Shown here in pieces: positions 29,101 to 36,882 of a stretch of 64,000 nt of DNA. Source of the stretch: Melioribacteraceae bacterium (GTDB lineage Bacteria; Bacteroidota; Ignavibacteria; Ignavibacteriales; Melioribacteraceae). Each line of letters starts with the position of its first letter. Position 1 is the first letter of the stretch. Made by a program: the position numbers and the translations under genes. The stretch spans positions 186,001 to 250,000 of the forward strand of contig JAIPBD010000004.1 in assembly GCA_021739765.1 (NCBI GenBank), in the 5' to 3' direction. The notes under the pieces are model-generated. The model ran no database searches. It saw only the letters and a program-made list of their open reading frames with translations, and had not been told where the DNA came from.

Positions 29101-29595
29101 TATGAAACTATTTAATTCCTCAATCCCCGTAATCCAGTACTCATCTCCTAATCCAGATTGGGTTATTGTTTTCGAATAAGACACAGAATAAAACCGCCTC
29201 GGTTTTAATTTTCTATTTACTGAGCATCGAAAGAGGTTGACGCTATTCGGCGAAATAAATTTTTTACCGTCATAAAATAATAGCCCATTTAGTGTTGTAT
29301 TATATATCTGTATGTCTACTGCTCTGCGTTTTTCGTCCTCATCAGCAACTTCAAATGACAATTGGGGAATTTTGGAAGGGATAAGAGAAACATCCTTAAT
29401 TTGTCTAAAGTCTATTAGTTTCTTAACATCCTCAGGCATATCATTGATATGGAAAAATATAGGATCTTGATCTTCCACTAAAAACCCAAAACCACGAGTA
29501 ATATCGGGCTTATATTGACGATTGAAATTTCTTCTGGAGATTTCTACTTGGTCTACTAATAATATACGTTGAGCAATTCGCATTCTATCATCCAA
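26158..29595 (-). CDS. DEDDh exonuclease fused to RecQ-type helicase N-lobe
   Basis: The N-terminal 250 residues are unassigned. Residues about 256-362 form a DEDDh 3'-5' exonuclease domain: FIDIESNG (D-x-E), GHNILKWDLPIL (HN and D) and HTAESD (H-x-A-x2-D). A long middle region with an acidic linker (about 820-860) leads to the first RecA lobe of a RecQ-like helicase: SLPTGGGKS (about 983), ISPLKALMIDQ, TSPERFRS, DEAHCISQWGLDFRPDY (about 1088) and SATVTNQ. The protein then stops, exactly before the second lobe, which opens the next gene. Exonuclease plus RecQ recalls WRN. Start TTG 29595 overlaps the upstream stop; ATG 29583 is the alternative. Confidence 0.82.
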   Translation of the reverse strand: MDDRMRIAQRILLVDQVEISRRNFNRQYKPDITRGFGFLVEDQDPIFFHINDMPEDVKKLIDFRQIKDVSLIPSKIPQLSFEVADEDEKRRAVDIQIYNTTLNGLLFYDGKKFISPNSVNLFRCSVNRKLKPRRFYSVSYSKTITQSGLGDEYWITGIEELNSFIAPFDNLSNGILNPFFLTELTEYIFQQLVSLDVLDELVKLIRINPEIKKVFLEKFHEQDFNVNTALIDLLNHIDSNYANKYYLNQIEPIIDKKDYVFIDIESNGKIIHEISYIAHGELKTTKNLDKSKSEELIQQLSKDYSEYVFIGHNILKWDLPILAEFGLYNIDVNNVWDTILVECLLEPIKQSYALNSAHTAESDVLLAKKLFISQIMRILCSKELSFDYLGRNKVFSDLCEEYFRFFENVDDSVLEKFREQSHKFFKKNNNAELLELDFTNRGRKNLIIIPTCLLSNFNHIPNSRIATKYFTYYNSSKIPVEQITESDFLFTFFKNFSHELEVENIGKSLSLIPPFIRMNFKIERDLFSGPTIPLSIESIENEFSENVNTIFMDIFTYRSIIYEKLNILKEEINIFFLSKKMLSEDVLNLGSLKSELLLESLSEDEKFALIRSVNNKSPISVSTLPLIVESKSILDFSSVYARKIDNVFYFYVKVESDKIFRMTEEIPFSHYFISNKNHSVTVPNLLFDKSREDGQDLFALSNSSKYRSHYWSYNSLVIELIFANHPGGPEFLPIIVLNEDSETKIVSKIFQTLGYTVFTEPQELSTFRIDILHTTLMLTTRKDIVSILKSSTVKMIFIFQTVQCEATRILNDVDKELIENPSDNEDVENDSFDQPENEEELTETQPRNFVKPTSKLEEDQIDTFLILSHLILQSKHLNTIYLLENNLSEELKHINQNTVDLKIWDDKSVFLERKRKIDALFNNNKPELEYDFDTMKKTIESTFLKSKGLNGANGSLTEIQERYLKSILSKDSNSILVSLPTGGGKSILFQGPALLKGEISGKFSVVISPLKALMIDQVQNLINAGFYNSVDSPTGDLSRFEINDIYRRFSNGDIKLLYTSPERFRSRKFIKNFEFRLLNDDGPEYWIFDEAHCISQWGLDFRPDYLYAAKYVANKIKEGYNAKVLFMSATVTNQVFEDLRRIFDD

Positions 29596-31213
29596 AATTT
29601 ATAATAAATAGTTTATGCTTAGCTCGAGATGCAGCAACATACATCTGGTAATCCGTTCCGTGATTTATATGATTTATGATTATCAATGCGTCTGCTTCCA
29701 ATCCTTTGAATCGATTTATTGTATCATATATAATTTCATTACTTCTTGGAGGACTTGTTGAATATTTTCGATGCATTCTACCTTGAATCATCCTCATTTT
29801 ATAAGGATCTTCATCGCTAAAATTATGAATTATTGAGAAGTTCTTTGATGTTAGCTTATATTCATCTCTGAGCCGAGTGAGCAATATCTTAATGATTTCG
29901 TCAAGTTTCTCAAATGTTGTAGCTGTAAAGAGTTCGACATCCTCACCATCGTAGTTTTCCTCAAATTCAAGAATCTCCACTTTGCCATATTTTTTGACTA
30001 CTTGATTAATATTCTTTGTGTTTCTGCAATTCTCATCCAAAGGGATAATCGTTGAACTTATCGGGAGCTTAATTAGTGTATTCCTCACGTTCTGATTTGG
30101 GTCAAAAAAGATATAAAAATAGCTGTCTTCTACCATCAATAGCTTTATGAATTCCCACCATTCCGAATTAAAATCCTGTGCTTCATCAACCAAAATTGCG
30201 GAGTAGGAATACTTCTTTAGATCGCACTCCATCAAAGTATAAACTATCTCATTTTCCCAAAAATCCTGGTTTGGATTTTCAGGCCATTTTTGTGGATTAC
30301 TTTCGGTGATAATTTTTCTTGCTAAACTATGGAATGTAAATACATCGACATTTTCCAATTGAGATTTAAGATAATCAGCCAAATTGTTGTTATAACACAA
30401 TAACAGTGTTTTGGTACCATTCTCAGCTAATTCCCTCGCCTTAATTGATGCAATAATTGTTTTACCAGTTCCGGCAAATCCTTCAATTACTGCTCTTTTA
30501 TTTCTCTTTGACATTTTATCGAAGACGTTCTTCTGTTTCTCCGTCAACCTGACAAACACTTCCTCTTCATCTTTTAATGATACTTTGAAACTACGGTGTA
30601 ATTGAAATATTGGAGCCAAAACCTTATCTCTTATCAGCTCCAACTTATCTCGTGTAATCATTGCGGAAGAGGTATTTTTACGTGCCCAATAGTGATAAAT
30701 GGATCCCAATTTTGATTCGAGATTGTCCAAGTCATTCGAATCAACTATTATCTCTCGGGAATAGTTGGGCGGCATTACGAGCAGGTTAAATTCCACACCT
30801 GGGAACACTGCAACATTACCATATGTAAAATTTATATGCTCGCGTGAGATATATATACCATTGTTGATAAGATTATCAATCAGCGCATGCATATTTTTTC
30901 TACCCTGTGCCATGGGTTCGCTTTTTAACTTATGCTTATTTCCAAATTCATCGGTGGAGTACATCGTGTTGGTATGTCCATCGTAATCAATTTCTTTTCC
31001 ACCCTTTACTTCTAAGACTAATATTCCCAACTCAGGATGTAAAATTATAAAATCTGCTTCACCCTGTTGTAATGTTCCCTTGATATTACTAATAAACTCT
31101 ACACTATGGAAGACCCAATATTCATCAGATAATTGTTCTTTAAGTTTACGAAGAAACTTTCTTTCAGATTGGGGTCCCGAAATATTTTTTACATTTGGAT
31201 AGATTATTGCCAT
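29588..31213 (-). CDS. NERD nuclease-related domain fused to SF1 helicase
   Basis: The N-terminus (about residues 8-125) is a NERD domain: GEADFIILHPELGILVLEVKGG supplies the D...E-x-K pattern of nuclease folds. From about residue 225 an SF1 helicase of the UvrD/DUF2075 type follows, with GFAGTGKT (about 245), LCYNNNLADYL, VDEAQDFNSEWW, ENCRNTKNI, INRFKGLEADALII and YVAASRAKHKL. The ATG has GGGAGC a few bases upstream. The stop overlaps the exonuclease-RecQ gene start by eight bases, so this protein is made in register with the split RecQ pair and likely works with it. Comparable NERD-helicases occur in phage-defence contexts. Confidence 0.85.
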   Translation of the reverse strand: MAIIYPNVKNISGPQSERKFLRKLKEQLSDEYWVFHSVEFISNIKGTLQQGEADFIILHPELGILVLEVKGGKEIDYDGHTNTMYSTDEFGNKHKLKSEPMAQGRKNMHALIDNLINNGIYISREHINFTYGNVAVFPGVEFNLLVMPPNYSREIIVDSNDLDNLESKLGSIYHYWARKNTSSAMITRDKLELIRDKVLAPIFQLHRSFKVSLKDEEEVFVRLTEKQKNVFDKMSKRNKRAVIEGFAGTGKTIIASIKARELAENGTKTLLLCYNNNLADYLKSQLENVDVFTFHSLARKIITESNPQKWPENPNQDFWENEIVYTLMECDLKKYSYSAILVDEAQDFNSEWWEFIKLLMVEDSYFYIFFDPNQNVRNTLIKLPISSTIIPLDENCRNTKNINQVVKKYGKVEILEFEENYDGEDVELFTATTFEKLDEIIKILLTRLRDEYKLTSKNFSIIHNFSDEDPYKMRMIQGRMHRKYSTSPPRSNEIIYDTINRFKGLEADALIIINHINHGTDYQMYVAASRAKHKLFIINFG

Positions 31214-31278
31214 TTATAGCTCCCGAGCTTAATTATTTTTAATGATTACAATGGTTCTTTTTTACTATTTAGTCATCG

Positions 31279-31830
31279 CTAATTTATTGGTATATCTCCA
31301 TTCAACCTTTTATCGGCCATATAGAGTATTCGATCGGAATCCATAAATGGAATATCCTTTGCTTCGCAAAAAACTTTTAAATCGATCAAATAAGTCAAAT
31401 ATTTATTGATGTTATTTTGAATTTTGAGAGGTGTCGAATTATCATTAACGTAAAGTTTATTTCCCATGAGTATTCTATAAACCCTACGATCAACGATCTG
31501 ATAAATATTGGGATTTTTAAATCTCAATATTGTTGATGCCATTGGGAGATTAATCCCATCTGAAGTAAGAAGAGCAGAAAGCACTTTTTCAGATTGTTTT
31601 ACATCAATTTTTCGTTTACTTCGTGAAATTTCATTAACAAGTTTAATCGTATCCTCTTTTAGAGCTGGGAAACGGTTTAGTTTCCAAAGTACGATCTCAT
31701 TTATAATATCCGCATTATAGTCACCAGAATAAGTGTCAAGATTCTTCGTCAAATCAGGCTGATATTCATATTTTTTGTCGCTTTCGGTTAGCTTGAATTC
31801 TTCGCTACTTATTGTAATCAGTTTTGCCAT
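31279..31830 (-). CDS. HhH DNA-glycosylase-like protein
   Basis: The 183-residue product contains GINLPMASTILRFKNPNIYQIVDRRVYRIL-type sequence (key part GINLPMASTILRF, about residues 93-105), resembling the helix-hairpin-helix segment of endonuclease III/AlkA-like proteins (GVGxxxAxxIL), followed by the conserved YxIxDxRV region. It is smaller than a typical glycosylase, no catalytic Lys is evident, and the four-Cys Fe-S motif is absent. It lies 65 bases upstream of the NERD-helicase gene on the same strand, so it is probably part of that module, perhaps as its DNA-recognition component. Confidence 0.5.
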   Translation of the reverse strand: MAKLITISSEEFKLTESDKKYEYQPDLTKNLDTYSGDYNADIINEIVLWKLNRFPALKEDTIKLVNEISRSKRKIDVKQSEKVLSALLTSDGINLPMASTILRFKNPNIYQIVDRRVYRILMGNKLYVNDNSTPLKIQNNINKYLTYLIDLKVFCEAKDIPFMDSDRILYMADKRLNGDIPIN

Positions 31831-31845
31831 TAATAAGTTACCGGT

Positions 31846-32514
31846 TTAATTTAAGATCTCAATTTCATCAATCATCCAAATTTTACTTTTGCCGACAACT
31901 TCATGCACAACAATTCGAGAGGCAATTTTTATTTTTTGGGCTAATTTCAGCTGATCTGAGAGTTTTGACGCAATAATCACTTTATACTCTCTATATTCAT
32001 TCGAATAATGATCTTGAACAAGCAAATGCATTTCGTTAAACTCTTCTTTCCCAAGAATTCCAAGCAGTTTTGTAGCAATATCAGATTTTGGCATATCAAA
32101 TCTTTTAAAAAAGTTTATCTTTCTGTCAATATTAGTAATTTCACCCACAACTGTAGCTGAATCATTCCCAGGTGTAACTTGGATGCGAAATGGTGCATTC
32201 TTACCATGTTTGAGAAAATGTTCGATTGTTGCTAATTGCTTCGAATCGAATTCGAGATCTTTCTCCCTTGCATGAGCTTTCAAATCATTAAGAATTTGAT
32301 CATTGACAGTTCCATAAACATCAATAAGTTGTTCTATAATTGATGTTGTTTCCGTAGTGAGACAACTGTGCAATGGCCAAGGTGGTCCAAGATCATCGAA
32401 AAACACTTTTGATCCACATGAGCAGAAGAAATAGAAAACTTCCTCCCCACAATATTTACATTTAAGTGGAAATGCTCGAGTACTACATGATGAACTATGT
32501 GTTGGAATGGGCAA
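31846..32514 (-). CDS. Zinc-ribbon protein with OB-like C-terminus
   Basis: The N-terminus MPIPTHSSSCSTRAFPLKC continues into CKYCGEEVFYFFCSCGSKVFFDDLGPPWPLHSC, with Cys and His residues spaced for one zinc ribbon or two half-sites. This leader looks familiar from uncharacterised defence-neighbourhood proteins, but I cannot name the family. Residues about 105-222 are beta-rich (GEITNIDRK, IKIASRIVVHEVVGKSKIWMIDEIEIL), compatible with an OB-type nucleic-acid-binding fold. The start is TTG, supported by AAGGAG eight bases upstream and by the conserved leader. The gene ends 15 bases before the HhH gene. Confidence 0.6.
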   Translation of the reverse strand: MPIPTHSSSCSTRAFPLKCKYCGEEVFYFFCSCGSKVFFDDLGPPWPLHSCLTTETTSIIEQLIDVYGTVNDQILNDLKAHAREKDLEFDSKQLATIEHFLKHGKNAPFRIQVTPGNDSATVVGEITNIDRKINFFKRFDMPKSDIATKLLGILGKEEFNEMHLLVQDHYSNEYREYKVIIASKLSDQLKLAQKIKIASRIVVHEVVGKSKIWMIDEIEILN

Positions 32515-32537
32515 GTCTAAACTCCTTACTTAAATTT

Positions 32538-32999
32538 CTATGGTTTGCTTCCCGGATGAATTTGTTTGCTCCGCGATTTTCGAAATCTATAAATCTCTGT
32601 AAAAAAAATTGATCTGTAAATTAATTGTCTTTGTTTCGCATTCATCAAATTTGCAAAGGTTAGTCGGAATTTTTCAATTGTATTGATGGATTTGGTTAAT
32701 TCCGCACAACCAAAACAACTCGTCATTTCTGATTCAGTTTTATCAATTTTTTGTAATTCACTATTCTCTCTAAAAATCCACTTATATTGGTTTATATCTT
32801 CCACTAAATAACTTTGCATTGGAATTTTGAAAATTGTTCTAATAAATCTATTGTCACCTATTGTTTTAGACTTAATTTTATCGATATCAAATTTTAGCTT
32901 CCATTTTGGAATGTCTGATTTATTAATCTGTCGCAACAGACCAATTTTCAGATCCATTACTATCCCATAATCCGGTTTAAAATTGGTATTGACTTTCAT
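32538..32999 (-). CDS. Uncharacterised island protein
   Basis: I do not recognise this product of about 153 residues. It is Lys/Ile-rich with alternating strands in the first half (FKPDYGIVMDLKIGLLRQ), a CFGCAEL segment in the middle and a basic Arg/Lys-rich C-terminus (YRFRKSRSKQIHPGSKP). The frame can be extended six codons upstream to a TTG at 33017; ATG 32999 is the simpler start. It lies between the two-TM gene and the zinc-ribbon gene with short gaps (23 bases downstream), so it belongs to the same train. Confidence 0.45.
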   Translation of the reverse strand: MKVNTNFKPDYGIVMDLKIGLLRQINKSDIPKWKLKFDIDKIKSKTIGDNRFIRTIFKIPMQSYLVEDINQYKWIFRENSELQKIDKTESEMTSCFGCAELTKSINTIEKFRLTFANLMNAKQRQLIYRSIFFTEIYRFRKSRSKQIHPGSKP

Positions 33000-33052
33000 A
33001 TTCAAATCCACATTCAAATTAAACCCGATACACTGCGTAATTATTTAATTGC

Positions 33053-33919
33053 CTACCATACTTCTGAATGGTTTTCATAATCAACTATCATCAGGTCTAT
33101 CTTTCCTCTCAGATAATCAAAACGATCATACATGTAAACTGGTTCACCACTAAAAGCCAGCATAGAATTAAAGAAATCAGCAAAGAAACTAAGTTTTTTA
33201 AGTATTTTATATATTGCTTCAAACTTGTCTGGATCAAAAGAATCAATATGCGCACTAATTAAAATAGGAATCGATTCATCAAGTCTTTCATCGATCAAAG
33301 AATTTAATTCGCCAAACGGTGCAAAATGAATTTTATTTAAGAACAAATCGATCTCTTTAATATCCAAATGTCTTAGCTGTTCCTTATTTGAGAAATAACT
33401 TCCTATTTCGGCTAAAGTTCGTATTCCCTTATTTTTGAACTCTTTTTTTATTTTACCGCTGAACTCTTCAGGATTGGTCGAGTAGGCAAGATTATAGATC
33501 ATAACAGTATAATTTTTGATATTGGCATGCTTATTTGAGGGAAATTGTGTAAATACTTGACGATTTAGCATGAAATTTACAAACTCTTCCTTGTGTTTAT
33601 AAAAATTATTAAACCGATTATTTGAAACAATTGAGTCGATCTGTTTTTCGGTCTGCTTCATTCTTTCAATCGTAAGCCAAAGACCAAATAGAACCGCACC
33701 TGCTGTAAGTAGTTTTACTGGGAAATCAAATAGATCAAAGAAAAATGTAAAACCTTCTTGGGAGAAATCAAGTTGGATCTGCGAAAATTTATCAACAATG
33801 ATGAAGAAGAAGAATATCACTGTGCTTAGAAGTGAAAGCATCCATAATATTTTTAGAATATAACTATAATTCTTAAGTTCTTCCTCTGTATTTGATTTTG
33901 TAAATAATCTGAGTTTCAC
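33053..33919 (-). CDS. Two-TM membrane protein with cytoplasmic domain (copy B)
   Basis: Two hydrophobic segments (about residues 24-44 and 64-86) precede a conserved junction: FPVKLLTAGAVLFGLWLTIERMKQT, then SNNRFNNFYKHKEEF (about residues 100-114). The remaining 170 residues look cytoplasmic and alpha-helical. The junction is shared nearly word for word with the protein at 36883-37761, while the C-terminal parts diverge, so the two are paralogues with different tails. The start is GTG, with AAGAG just upstream. It begins five bases after the DUF6161 gene. Two-TM proteins near defence genes are often membrane-acting effectors; that role is inferred. Confidence 0.7.
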   Translation of the reverse strand: MKLRLFTKSNTEEELKNYSYILKILWMLSLLSTVIFFFFIIVDKFSQIQLDFSQEGFTFFFDLFDFPVKLLTAGAVLFGLWLTIERMKQTEKQIDSIVSNNRFNNFYKHKEEFVNFMLNRQVFTQFPSNKHANIKNYTVMIYNLAYSTNPEEFSGKIKKEFKNKGIRTLAEIGSYFSNKEQLRHLDIKEIDLFLNKIHFAPFGELNSLIDERLDESIPILISAHIDSFDPDKFEAIYKILKKLSFFADFFNSMLAFSGEPVYMYDRFDYLRGKIDLMIVDYENHSEVW

Positions 33920-33924
33920 TTCTC

Positions 33925-35151
33925 TTACCTGGTATTGGCACTTTCCATTACTTTAGAAACCAATGGATTAATAAAAGGCATCTGTGGTGTTCCATCCCCT
34001 TTTATTAAGCCTGTGTCTGCACGTGCGAATAGTGCTTGAAGTACAATTTCCCTTTCAGATGGTTCAACAGCCCCATCTTTGAGTAATGATAAGTATAAAT
34101 AGGTTAGTTGACGACGTTCATCCGCATCTCTTGATAGATGATATGCACTTGTTGCTAAACGAATAAATGTATATATGAGATAGGAAAATGTTGATGCAAT
34201 AATGGTGAAAATAATTATTCCCTTCACTTGATCTAAACCAATATTTCCTTTCATCCATTCTGGGAAAAACCATAATGAAATTACAAGAAAAATGACAAAT
34301 ATTGCAGAAACCCAAATTGCCAAATGAACCCATTTCTTGCCTTTTTCTTCATAATTAGTCTTTAATGCTTTCCAATATTGAGCTGGTTTTTGGAGTTTTA
34401 GCAAATCATCATAGGCGTTTGCTAAATCTGTTTTTTCTTCTTCCCAAACTTTAAGTTTCGTATTAAACACATTTTCAAAGCCTGGTAAATGTGTGTCAGT
34501 ATATTCTTTTTCAATTACTTCGATCTTTTTCTGTAAATCTTGTTTTGCTTTAACTAACTGATCTAATTCAGATTCCGATTTCTGATTATATTTAGTTAAG
34601 TTATTTTGAAAATCTGTTTTTAGTTTATTTAAAATCCTAAAGTCATTTACTTCAATATCCTCCGAAATCGGATACAAAAATCTCATTGCATCGAGTAGAC
34701 CTTGAAATTTTTCATGCGAATTGAAACTTGGGATATTTAGCTGATTTTGTACAATAATTACATAAGCAATTGAGGATCGATTTGGATTTTTTTCATACAA
34801 ATCAGTTAGATATGTGGCTAATTCGGAGTCAGAAAATAATATATTCGATGAATTATTTATGTGCTGATTAAGTTTTTGTATCTGATTCATCAAAGAAGGT
34901 TCGTTATCCATTTTCTTAATTAAATCAATTATCCCATTTACTTGATTATAGAAATTATAAATATTCCTTATTCTATCATGTTGGTATTTTTCCCAATACT
35001 CGACCTCATTATGAATGAATTTTGAGAATTCGTCAAATTTACTGAAATGTTTATCGTTACTTGCATGTGTCGAGGATAGATTAATTCCATGCTCATAGGC
35101 GGACTTTAATACTTCCTCTCTCCTCACCTCAAAACTATTCTCTTCACCCAT
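33925..35151 (-). CDS. DUF6161-type membrane protein
   Basis: The 408-residue protein has a soluble N-terminal region with coiled-coil-prone helices (about residues 170-260). Two TM segments follow (about 277-296 and 311-331), then the conserved C-terminal stretch SAYHLSRDADERRQLTYLYLSLLKDGA and IVLQALFARADTGLIKGDGTPQMP. I associate that stretch with DUF6161 proteins, whose biochemical role is unknown. It lies between the EVE-like gene and two-TM copy B, with only five bases to the latter, so a membrane-associated pair is plausible. Confidence 0.65.
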   Translation of the reverse strand: MGEENSFEVRREEVLKSAYEHGINLSSTHASNDKHFSKFDEFSKFIHNEVEYWEKYQHDRIRNIYNFYNQVNGIIDLIKKMDNEPSLMNQIQKLNQHINNSSNILFSDSELATYLTDLYEKNPNRSSIAYVIIVQNQLNIPSFNSHEKFQGLLDAMRFLYPISEDIEVNDFRILNKLKTDFQNNLTKYNQKSESELDQLVKAKQDLQKKIEVIEKEYTDTHLPGFENVFNTKLKVWEEEKTDLANAYDDLLKLQKPAQYWKALKTNYEEKGKKWVHLAIWVSAIFVIFLVISLWFFPEWMKGNIGLDQVKGIIIFTIIASTFSYLIYTFIRLATSAYHLSRDADERRQLTYLYLSLLKDGAVEPSEREIVLQALFARADTGLIKGDGTPQMPFINPLVSKVMESANTR

Positions 35152-35205
35152 AAATACACCCTATTTTTAAATGATCTTTGGATATTTGTTCGCACATTGA
35201 TTCGA

Positions 35206-35640
35206 TTAACTGCTTCTCCTCTCCCTCAACAATTTTTTAACCTTTTCCACATCCCATTTCTTAGGATCAATTTTTGCATGATATCCTCGATAAGGCAAAT
35301 ATTCTTTTCCAATTAAAGGATTATTCCTTGTATCATATTCCGGTTTCCAATCCACAGCTATTCGGTATTCAAATTCATCAATGGAATAAAACAAGCGTTC
35401 GGCTTTTGTATAAGTCTTTCCATCCCATTCTTCAACAATTTCGCCAAGTCCAACTATTCCTTCGCCACTTTGATACATAAAAACATAATCGCCAACGCTC
35501 ACTCTTTTGAAAAACCCTTTGTGTTTGTCATAAGTAGGTTTATTATCTCCGGCAAATGCCATCTCTGTTTTGTACCAAATATCGTATGCTTTAAGGCTAA
35601 TTCCATTCAATTTGTCGGTGTTTATTACCCAATAAGTCAC
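35206..35640 (-). CDS. EVE/PUA-like domain protein
   Basis: YWVINTDKLNG at the start, VGDYVFMYQSGEGIVGLGEIVEEW in the middle and the aromatic-rich remainder fit the EVE branch of PUA-like domains, a single 144-residue module. EVE domains bind modified bases and are recurrent in restriction systems that read DNA modification. The start is GTG with AGAGG six bases upstream. It sits downstream of the type I RM genes in the same direction, so a modification-sensing role is a reasonable but unproven inference. Confidence 0.7.
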   Translation of the reverse strand: MTYWVINTDKLNGISLKAYDIWYKTEMAFAGDNKPTYDKHKGFFKRVSVGDYVFMYQSGEGIVGLGEIVEEWDGKTYTKAERLFYSIDEFEYRIAVDWKPEYDTRNNPLIGKEYLPYRGYHAKIDPKKWDVEKVKKLLRERRSS

Positions 35641-35720
35641 GGTTAACCTCTTTTATTTATTATTTCTTCTGAAAATGAATTATAGATTTTAATTTTTTTA
35701 TCGCTTTTGAGCATATAGAA

Positions 35721-36143
35721 TTACCAGTCAACTATATGATCTAATGCTTGATTAGGTAAATAAGGAATACATTCTTCATCTCCCAAATCTATAAAATGTG
35801 GAGAATCAAGTCCGGCTCCTGCACTCATTCTATCATTCATATAAGCAAGCATACACATGAAATCGAGAGCATCATCATTGAGTGTATATTCCGCTTTAAC
35901 TTCTGGATTGAAGTAGTTGAATCCACCAATCCGGTTTTCATATTTGTTCAATTCTTTTGGAGCATATTTGAGCAGAATGTCGTACAATCTTTCCCAGTAA
36001 GGTCCGGTATAACGGTAAACATGCTGAGGATTGTTAATCCACAGCCCCAAAAGAACTCTACATTTCTCTTTAAGAAATTCTTCATCAGTCAGATTTCCTT
36101 TTGCTTCTTTTAACCTTTGTTCAATTACTACTTTCTTATACAT
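35721..36143 (-). CDS. Uncharacterised 140-residue protein
   Basis: No family recognised. The protein is acidic, apparently soluble and mostly helical, with conserved-looking aromatic stretches (WINNPQHVYRYTGPYWERLYDIL; GGFNYFNPEVKAEY) and an end in LPNQALDHIVDW. It lies 37 bases after the deoxynucleotidase-like gene on the same strand and 80 bases before the EVE-like gene. Confidence 0.55.
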   Translation of the reverse strand: MYKKVVIEQRLKEAKGNLTDEEFLKEKCRVLLGLWINNPQHVYRYTGPYWERLYDILLKYAPKELNKYENRIGGFNYFNPEVKAEYTLNDDALDFMCMLAYMNDRMSAGAGLDSPHFIDLGDEECIPYLPNQALDHIVDW

Positions 36144-36180
36144 TTATTTACCCAAACTATTATTTCGGAGCATGCTCCGA

Positions 36181-36741
36181 TTACATGTATTCTTTAACCA
36201 ATTTAAGTGTTCTATCATATTTGTCCGGCCAGCTCATTTCTGCTAAATCAGCGAACTTATTCCAAGTTTGAGGTATTACAATTCCTTTACCTCCGGCATT
36301 TACGAAATCTTCAACATTTTTATCTTTATCATCAATAAGGATTGTATTTGGTTTGGCTAAATAGTGTTTTTGGGGAGTGAGTATGTAATCTCTAAATCGT
36401 TTTCCGTAGCGTATCTGCATCCATTCGAGTTTACCGCTTGCGCTAATTGGATGTCTGCTGGGTTTGGAGCAGTAAACTACATTTGACACAATTTCGTTAA
36501 GATTCTTGTAGAAGTCATCAAATCCCGGATATGGTTCAAGTGTTGACCAAAATTCAAATGTATCAACCTTTTCCCAAAATCCATCTTCATTAAAACCATA
36601 AGCTTCTTCAATTCCCCAATCGTCTAAAGTCTTACCGGGTTCACCTAATAAATTTTTAACACCTCCAACAAAATCTACTGAGACTCCATCCATATCAAGG
36701 AATACTGTAAAATCGTCCAATTGATTTGTCTCCTTTATCAT
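36181..36741 (-). CDS. HAD-family 5'(3')-deoxyribonucleotidase-like protein
   Basis: FTVFLDMDGVSVDF supplies the HAD nucleophile motif DxDG. VVYCSKPSRHP is the position of motif II (Ser after the hydrophobic strand), KHYLAKPNTILIDDKDKNVEDF gives the motif III Lys and motif IV DD. This matches the NT5C/5'(3')-deoxyribonucleotidase branch. ATG 36741, with AAAGGA upstream, gives about 186 residues, the usual size; the frame remains open to a TTG at 36831. In an island of restriction and helicase genes, dNMP hydrolysis could deplete nucleotides or process degradation products; that is inference. Confidence 0.72.
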   Translation of the reverse strand: MIKETNQLDDFTVFLDMDGVSVDFVGGVKNLLGEPGKTLDDWGIEEAYGFNEDGFWEKVDTFEFWSTLEPYPGFDDFYKNLNEIVSNVVYCSKPSRHPISASGKLEWMQIRYGKRFRDYILTPQKHYLAKPNTILIDDKDKNVEDFVNAGGKGIVIPQTWNKFADLAEMSWPDKYDRTLKLVKEYM

Positions 36742-36882
36742 TTTATCTAATCCTTTATGTTCTGCTAAAGTATTCAGTAACCGAATAATTTGAGAATAAT
36801 CATGTATAACTTTCCAAGAAATGTCTTCCAAATGTTGAAAGTCAAGTATTTGTTGATTTTTGATTTTTCTATAGCTTTTGTT

